From assembly GCA_020024255.1 (NCBI GenBank), contig JAHHTX010000088.1:1-6436 (forward strand): 6,436 nucleotides of DNA, given 5' to 3'. Under the pieces are notes generated by a model. It was not told where the DNA came from, did no database searches, and was given only the letters and a program-made list of their open reading frames with translations. Both the position numbers and the translations under genes were made by a program. Shown one piece after another: positions 5,133-6,436 of the stretch; position 1 is the first letter of the stretch; each line of letters begins with the position of its first letter. Source of the DNA: Anaerotignum sp. (GTDB lineage: Bacteria; Bacillota; Clostridia; Lachnospirales; Anaerotignaceae).

Positions 5133-6332
5133 ATGAATGAAATACGCAATTTTTTTCAGGCATATATGCCGCTGCTTTTCTGTATTCTGGGGGCAGCAAT
5201 TCTCCTGCTCTTCCTATTTTGCATTATACTTCTTGTAAAAATCAATCGGGAGAAAAAACGCTATGACCTCTTTACCGGTGCAAAGCGGAAACCTTCACAA
5301 AATCTGGAAACCAAAATACAGGAATATTATGAAGATGTAAAAAGCATCAACGAAAAGTACACCAAACTCTTGGATATGATGACAGACATTGACAAAACCT
5401 CCAAACAACAGATTCGTAAGGTAGGTCTTGTGCGGTACAATCCTTTTGACGAAATGGGGGGGAATCTCTGTTTCGCTCTGGCACTTCTGGACGGCGAGGA
5501 TAATGGTGTTGTATTAAACGGAATCCATAGCCGTACCGGTTCTTTTACTTACGCAAAACCTATTGAAATGGGCGTCAGCACTTATATGCTTTCCGATGAG
5601 GAAAAGCAGGCAGTGAAAATGGCACAGAACAATGCCCATGAGCCGGAGCATGAAAAAATTGTGCGGGTGAAATTTAAACCCATATTCAAAAAACGCTATG
5701 CCGCCGCTATGGAACAGCAAATTATGCTAGAGGAAGCCGCCGCAGTCGTTAAGAAAAGAGGCATTTCTCTGGGCGATGTGACATCTGTTGAACAAAAGCA
5801 GATTGAACAGGAAGAAGCCGAGGCAGGCAGAATTGCAAGACAGGAAAAAAAGAAACCGGAATTGGCAGAAGAAACAGAAACAGCAGAAATATCCCAAAAA
5901 CCAAAAAAGAAAAAACGTACTTTACAGGAGGCAGTGCAGGAAGAACTCCGAAAGGCAGAAGAACAGGATAAACAGGATAAACAGGATAAGATGGAAAAGC
6001 AGGAAAGTTCGGAAACACCTCCCCCCCAACCACTTCCCAAAAAGAAAAGACGTACATTGCAGGAAGCTGTGCAGGAAGAACTCCGAAAGGCAGAAGAACA
6101 AGGGGAAACAACATTATCTTTCCATGATGAAAGCCATCTTCAGGAAATTTTACAAAAGGATTTAGCCGAAAAGGAAGAGCATTACAAAAAAGAAAATCCT
6201 TTTGATACACCCGACAGCATACTGCCCAATACGGCAGATGATTTACAAAACGAAACAGCACAGGAAGCATTGCAGGCAGATTTACAATCGGAACTGCAAT
6301 CTCTCCTTGCTGATGACGATGAAAACAAATAG
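5133..6332 (+). CDS. DUF4446 membrane protein with long repeat-bearing tail
   Basis: A 399-aa protein of unknown function, 6 bp after parB; AGAAAGG (5117-5123) is its ribosome binding site, overlapping the parB end. One membrane helix (about 13-36) is followed by basic residues KINREKKR, so the bulk should be cytoplasmic. A short helical stretch (55-90) leads to the recognisable DUF4446 core (about 96-165: KVGLVRYNPFDEMGGNLCF, then ALALLDGEDNGVVLNGIHSR and YAKPIEMG). DUF4446 proteins, as I recall them, end soon after this, at about 160-190 aa. Here another 210-odd residues follow: a probable coiled coil (about 190-235), then a K/E/Q-rich tail with two near-identical 22-residue units (257-278, 302-323) and two weaker relatives (336-349, 376-384). 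It is probably cotranscribed with parAB. A segregation or membrane-tethering role is inference from position only. Confidence 0.85.
   Translation: MNEIRNFFQAYMPLLFCILGAAILLLFLFCIILLVKINREKKRYDLFTGAKRKPSQNLETKIQEYYEDVKSINEKYTKLLDMMTDIDKTSKQQIRKVGLVRYNPFDEMGGNLCFALALLDGEDNGVVLNGIHSRTGSFTYAKPIEMGVSTYMLSDEEKQAVKMAQNNAHEPEHEKIVRVKFKPIFKKRYAAAMEQQIMLEEAAAVVKKRGISLGDVTSVEQKQIEQEEAEAGRIARQEKKKPELAEETETAEISQKPKKKKRTLQEAVQEELRKAEEQDKQDKQDKMEKQESSETPPPQPLPKKKRRTLQEAVQEELRKAEEQGETTLSFHDESHLQEILQKDLAEKEEHYKKENPFDTPDSILPNTADDLQNETAQEALQADLQSELQSLLADDDENK
5901..5966 (+). repeat. In-frame 66-bp direct repeat, unit 1
   Basis: Encodes residues 257-278 of the DUF4446 protein, built around RTLQEAVQEELRKAEEQ after a run of lysines. 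It differs from unit 2 at 7 of 66 bases, only one of which changes an amino acid (K261 versus R306). Confidence 0.9.
5962..5988 (+). repeat. Three perfect 9-bp tandem repeats
   Basis: AACAGGATA occurs three times head to tail, encoding QDKQDKQDK (residues 278-286) in the linker between the two 22-residue motifs. The unit is a multiple of three, so slippage would change linker length without breaking the frame. Confidence 0.9.
6036..6101 (+). repeat. In-frame 66-bp direct repeat, unit 2
   Basis: Encodes residues 302-323, the second copy of the lysine-plus-RTLQEAVQEELRKAEEQ motif, 135 bp downstream of unit 1. The last 32 or so bases are identical to unit 1 apart from the final third-position change. 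Confidence 0.9.
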
Positions 6333-6337
6333 CAGAA

Positions 6338-6364
6338 AAATACTGTCGGCATACTCTGCCGACA
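6338..6364 (-). terminator. Terminator-like hairpin for a leftward transcript
   Basis: TGTCGGCA (6344-6351) pairs perfectly with TGCCGACA (6357-6364) around a 5-nt loop. On the + strand it is followed by ATGCGGG, so it is a poor rightward terminator. On the - strand it is followed by GTATTTTTC, which suits an intrinsic terminator. It starts 12 bp after the DUF4446 stop codon. It may serve a convergent gene to the right of the window, or simply belong to the adjacent repeat. Confidence 0.45.
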
Positions 6365-6422
6365 ATGCGGGTGTCGACAAAGTCGTCCCCCTTCGTCAAA
6401 GCCTCATTTCATTCAAGGCTTT
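6363..6422 (-). repeat. 60-bp dispersed structured repeat, copy 2 (inverted)
   Basis: The reverse complement matches 3190-3249 at 54 of 60 positions. Here the first hairpin is longer, CGTCAAAGCCT (6394-6404)/AGGCTTTGACG (6416-6426), an 11-bp stem with the same 11-nt loop length. The second hairpin, GACAAAG (6376-6382)/CTTCGTC (6391-6397), keeps the 8-nt loop with one G-U pair. The two hairpins share CGTC (6394-6397), so they may be alternative folds. It ends against the hairpin at 6344-6364, just as copy 1 ends against parS 3. Confidence 0.75.
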
Positions 6423-6436
6423 GACGAGCAGACAGA

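Noticed and set aside
5749..6399. 216-aa ORF antisense to the DUF4446 tail
   Set aside because: Its phenylalanine/leucine/valine-rich sequence is the mirror of the K/E/Q-rich tail, and the forward frame shows silent-biased divergence between repeats, so the forward frame is the coding one.

Overview
The window comes from a low-GC Gram-positive chromosome, most likely a Clostridia member of the Lachnospirales. This rests on three things: a Soj/Spo0J-type parA-parB pair followed by a DUF4446 gene, clustered 16-bp parS sites of the Firmicutes type, and strong Shine-Dalgarno sequences. I cannot fix the genus. All five genes I support are on the + strand. The many antisense ORFs are shadows.

Layout. 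Bases 1-325 are non-coding: two tandem hairpins (1-44), an intrinsic terminator for whatever lies upstream (143-176), and an extended -10 promoter (227-255) for the first transcription unit. That unit is argS (arginyl-tRNA synthetase, 326-2020) followed by a YegS/BmrU-type lipid kinase gene (2059-2982). Bases 2983-3455 are a 473-bp non-coding region packed with structure: three identical variant parS sites, one of them inside a terminator-like hairpin; a run of four further hairpins; one copy of a 60-bp dispersed repeat; two weak DnaA-box-like words; a parA promoter with a perfect extended -10; and a stem-loop in the parA leader. The second unit is parA (3456-4229), parB (4230-5126) and a DUF4446 membrane protein gene (5133-6332), spaced 0 and 6 bp apart. 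Bases 6333-6436 hold a leftward terminator-like hairpin and a second, inverted copy of the 60-bp repeat.

How it works together. ParB should load on parS, spread as a CTP-dependent clamp and be acted on by the ParA ATPase to segregate the origin region. The third gene encodes a single-pass membrane protein with a DUF4446 domain and an unusually long charged tail, which carries two near-identical 22-residue motifs and two degenerate relatives. Its tight coupling to parAB makes a membrane-linked role in segregation the most interesting hypothesis here, but nothing in the sequence proves it. The other notable signals are the dual parS/terminator element and the inverted structured repeats, one upstream of parA and one downstream of the DUF4446 gene.
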